Source: an uncultured Flavobacteriaceae bacterium (GTDB lineage: Bacteria; Bacteroidota; Bacteroidia; Flavobacteriales; Flavobacteriaceae). Taken from it: a stretch of 64,000 nucleotides of DNA. Below the pieces are notes generated by a model, which made no database searches, was not told where the DNA came from, and saw only the letters and a program-made list of their open reading frames with translations. The position numbers and the translations under genes are program-made. The number at the start of each line of letters is the position of its first letter. Within the stretch, counting starts at the first letter, position 1. The stretch is taken from positions 62,001 to 126,000 of the forward strand of contig CAJWAA010000004.1 in the NCBI GenBank assembly GCA_913020295.1, given 5' to 3'. Below, in pieces: positions 63,033-64,000 of the stretch.

Positions 63033-64000
63033 CTATAAACTTTCTGTCTTATTGGCCAACTGACCACACGCTGCATCAATATCTTTACCTCTTGATCTCC
63101 TTACTGTAACAGGAATTTTTTGTGCCTCCAAAGCAGTTTGATAAGCCTTAATTCTGTCTTTATCTGCTTGAAAGAATTGGTCGTCTCCTATGGAATTGTA
63201 TTCTATCAAATTAACTTTGCAGGGGGCGAATTTGCAAAAATCGATAAGTGCCCTTATGTCTTGATCATCGTCATTTATACCTTTCCAAACTATATACTCA
63301 TAAGTGACAATTTTTGCTGTTTTTTCATGCCAATATCGGATGGAATCAGCTAAATCCTTAAGGGGAAATTTTTCAGCAAAAGGCATTAATTGAGATCTTA
63401 ACTCTTGTCTTGCACTATGCAGGGAAACGGCTAATTCAAAGCGAACTTGATCATCAGCCATTTTAATGATCATTTTAGAAATTCCAGAAGTAGAGACTGT
63501 GATTCTTGACGGGGACATACCAAATCCCTCTGGCTGTGTAATTTTATCAATCGCGACTTTTAGGTTTTTGTAATTAATCAAAGGTTCTCCCATTCCCATA
63601 AATACAATATTGGAAAGAGGGCGGTCGAAATACAAACGGCTTTGCTGATCCATAGCAACTACTTGATCATAGATTTCGTCAGCATTAAGATTTCGCATTC
63701 TTTTGATTGTGGCAGTCGCACAAAATTTACAATCCAAACTACAACCTACCTGTGAGGAAACGCAAGCAGTGGTTCGAGTCGCGGTAGGAATAAGAACAGA
63801 TTCAACAACCAAATTGTCGTAAAGTTTAACACCATATTTGATGGTCCCATCATTGCTTTTTTGTTGCTTATCTATATCGATGTGATTTATAACAAAATGG
63901 TCTTTTAACAAAGCTCTAGTTGATTTTGAAAGATTGGTCATGTCCTCAAAATTAAAAATACCTTTTTGCCACAACCATTGATAAACCTGATTACCTCGAA
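63033..64000 (-). CDS. rlmN: 23S rRNA/tRNA (adenine-C2)-methyltransferase RlmN, 5' end cut by window
   Basis: Radical SAM enzyme that methylates A2503 of 23S rRNA and A37 of some tRNAs. The iron-sulfur motif is CSLDCKFCA; the catalytic second cysteine is in IDAACGQLAN; VFMGMGEPLINYKNL and VSLHSARQELR are family motifs. The frame continues to the right edge, reading RGNQVYQWLWQKGIF, which matches the internal part of RlmN. The start therefore lies outside the window, about 20-25 residues further on by family length, and the TTG at 63974 is not the start. Confidence 0.95.
   Translation of the reverse strand, partial: RGNQVYQWLWQKGIFNFEDMTNLSKSTRALLKDHFVINHIDIDKQQKSNDGTIKYGVKLYDNLVVESVLIPTATRTTACVSSQVGCSLDCKFCATATIKRMRNLNADEIYDQVVAMDQQSRLYFDRPLSNIVFMGMGEPLINYKNLKVAIDKITQPEGFGMSPSRITVSTSGISKMIIKMADDQVRFELAVSLHSARQELRSQLMPFAEKFPLKDLADSIRYWHEKTAKIVTYEYIVWKGINDDDQDIRALIDFCKFAPCKVNLIEYNSIGDDQFFQADKDRIKAYQTALEAQKIPVTVRRSRGKDIDAACGQLANKTESL

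Noticed and set aside
63033-63974. Complete rlmN starting at the TTG at 63974
   Set aside because: The frame continues to the window edge with residues conserved in RlmN, so the gene is cut rather than short.

Overview
The window comes from an AT-rich marine-type flavobacterium (Bacteroidota, Flavobacteriaceae-like). This rests on the gliding genes gldB and gldC, a short primary sigma factor of the Bacteroidota kind, AccD and DnaG lacking their zinc-finger cysteines, promoter-like TTG-N19-TAnnTTTG elements, an absence of Shine-Dalgarno sequences, and the gene order of the division cluster. No IS element, integrase, prophage, CRISPR array or toxin-antitoxin pair was seen.

Layout. 0-6.4 kb: housekeeping genes on the plus strand, namely the end of a BamA/TamA-like barrel, fbaA, accD, rpsO, pnp, rpoD and rpe. 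6.4-11.9 kb: an OmpA-like protein with thrombospondin type 3 repeats, then a GH15 enzyme divergent from a fused trehalose-6-phosphate synthase/phosphatase. 11.9-37.6 kb: an accessory carbohydrate region without any SusC/SusD pair. It holds a GH32 fructanase facing a sulfatase-fructokinase pair; an N-acetylneuraminate lyase with a sodium:solute symporter; an amidohydrolase; a five-gene run of GH78 rhamnosidase, BNR_4 propeller, MFS transporter, FAH-family dehydratase and 2-oxoglutarate semialdehyde dehydrogenase; a DtxR/MntR-type regulator, a zinc dehydrogenase and a TonB receptor around a palindromic control region; tRNA-Arg(TCG); a PBP4-type carboxypeptidase; a GH29 fucosidase; and a sialidase-like propeller with a second symporter.

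37.8-53.9 kb: a complete division/cell-wall (dcw) cluster on the minus strand, mraZ-rsmH-ftsL-ftsI-(unknown)-murE-mraY-murD-ftsW-murG-murC-ftsQ-ftsA-ftsZ-yqeY, very tightly packed and headed by MraZ-type repeats. A small exported protein of unknown function lies between ftsI and murE, overlapping both by 4 bases. 54-64 kb: alpha/beta hydrolase, engB, gldC, gldB, nadE, a large exported protein with two kinds of beta-roll repeat, dnaG, a polyprenyl synthetase, and rlmN cut by the window edge.

The accessory part reads as several small glycan-use modules (fructan, sialic acid, rhamnose/pentose, fucose) that could work on algal or glycoprotein glycans. Enzyme specificities are inferred from family and context. 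The best candidates for something undescribed are the exported protein inside the dcw cluster, the rhamnosidase/propeller/oxidative-sugar operon, the sulfatase-fructokinase coupling and the beta-roll protein.
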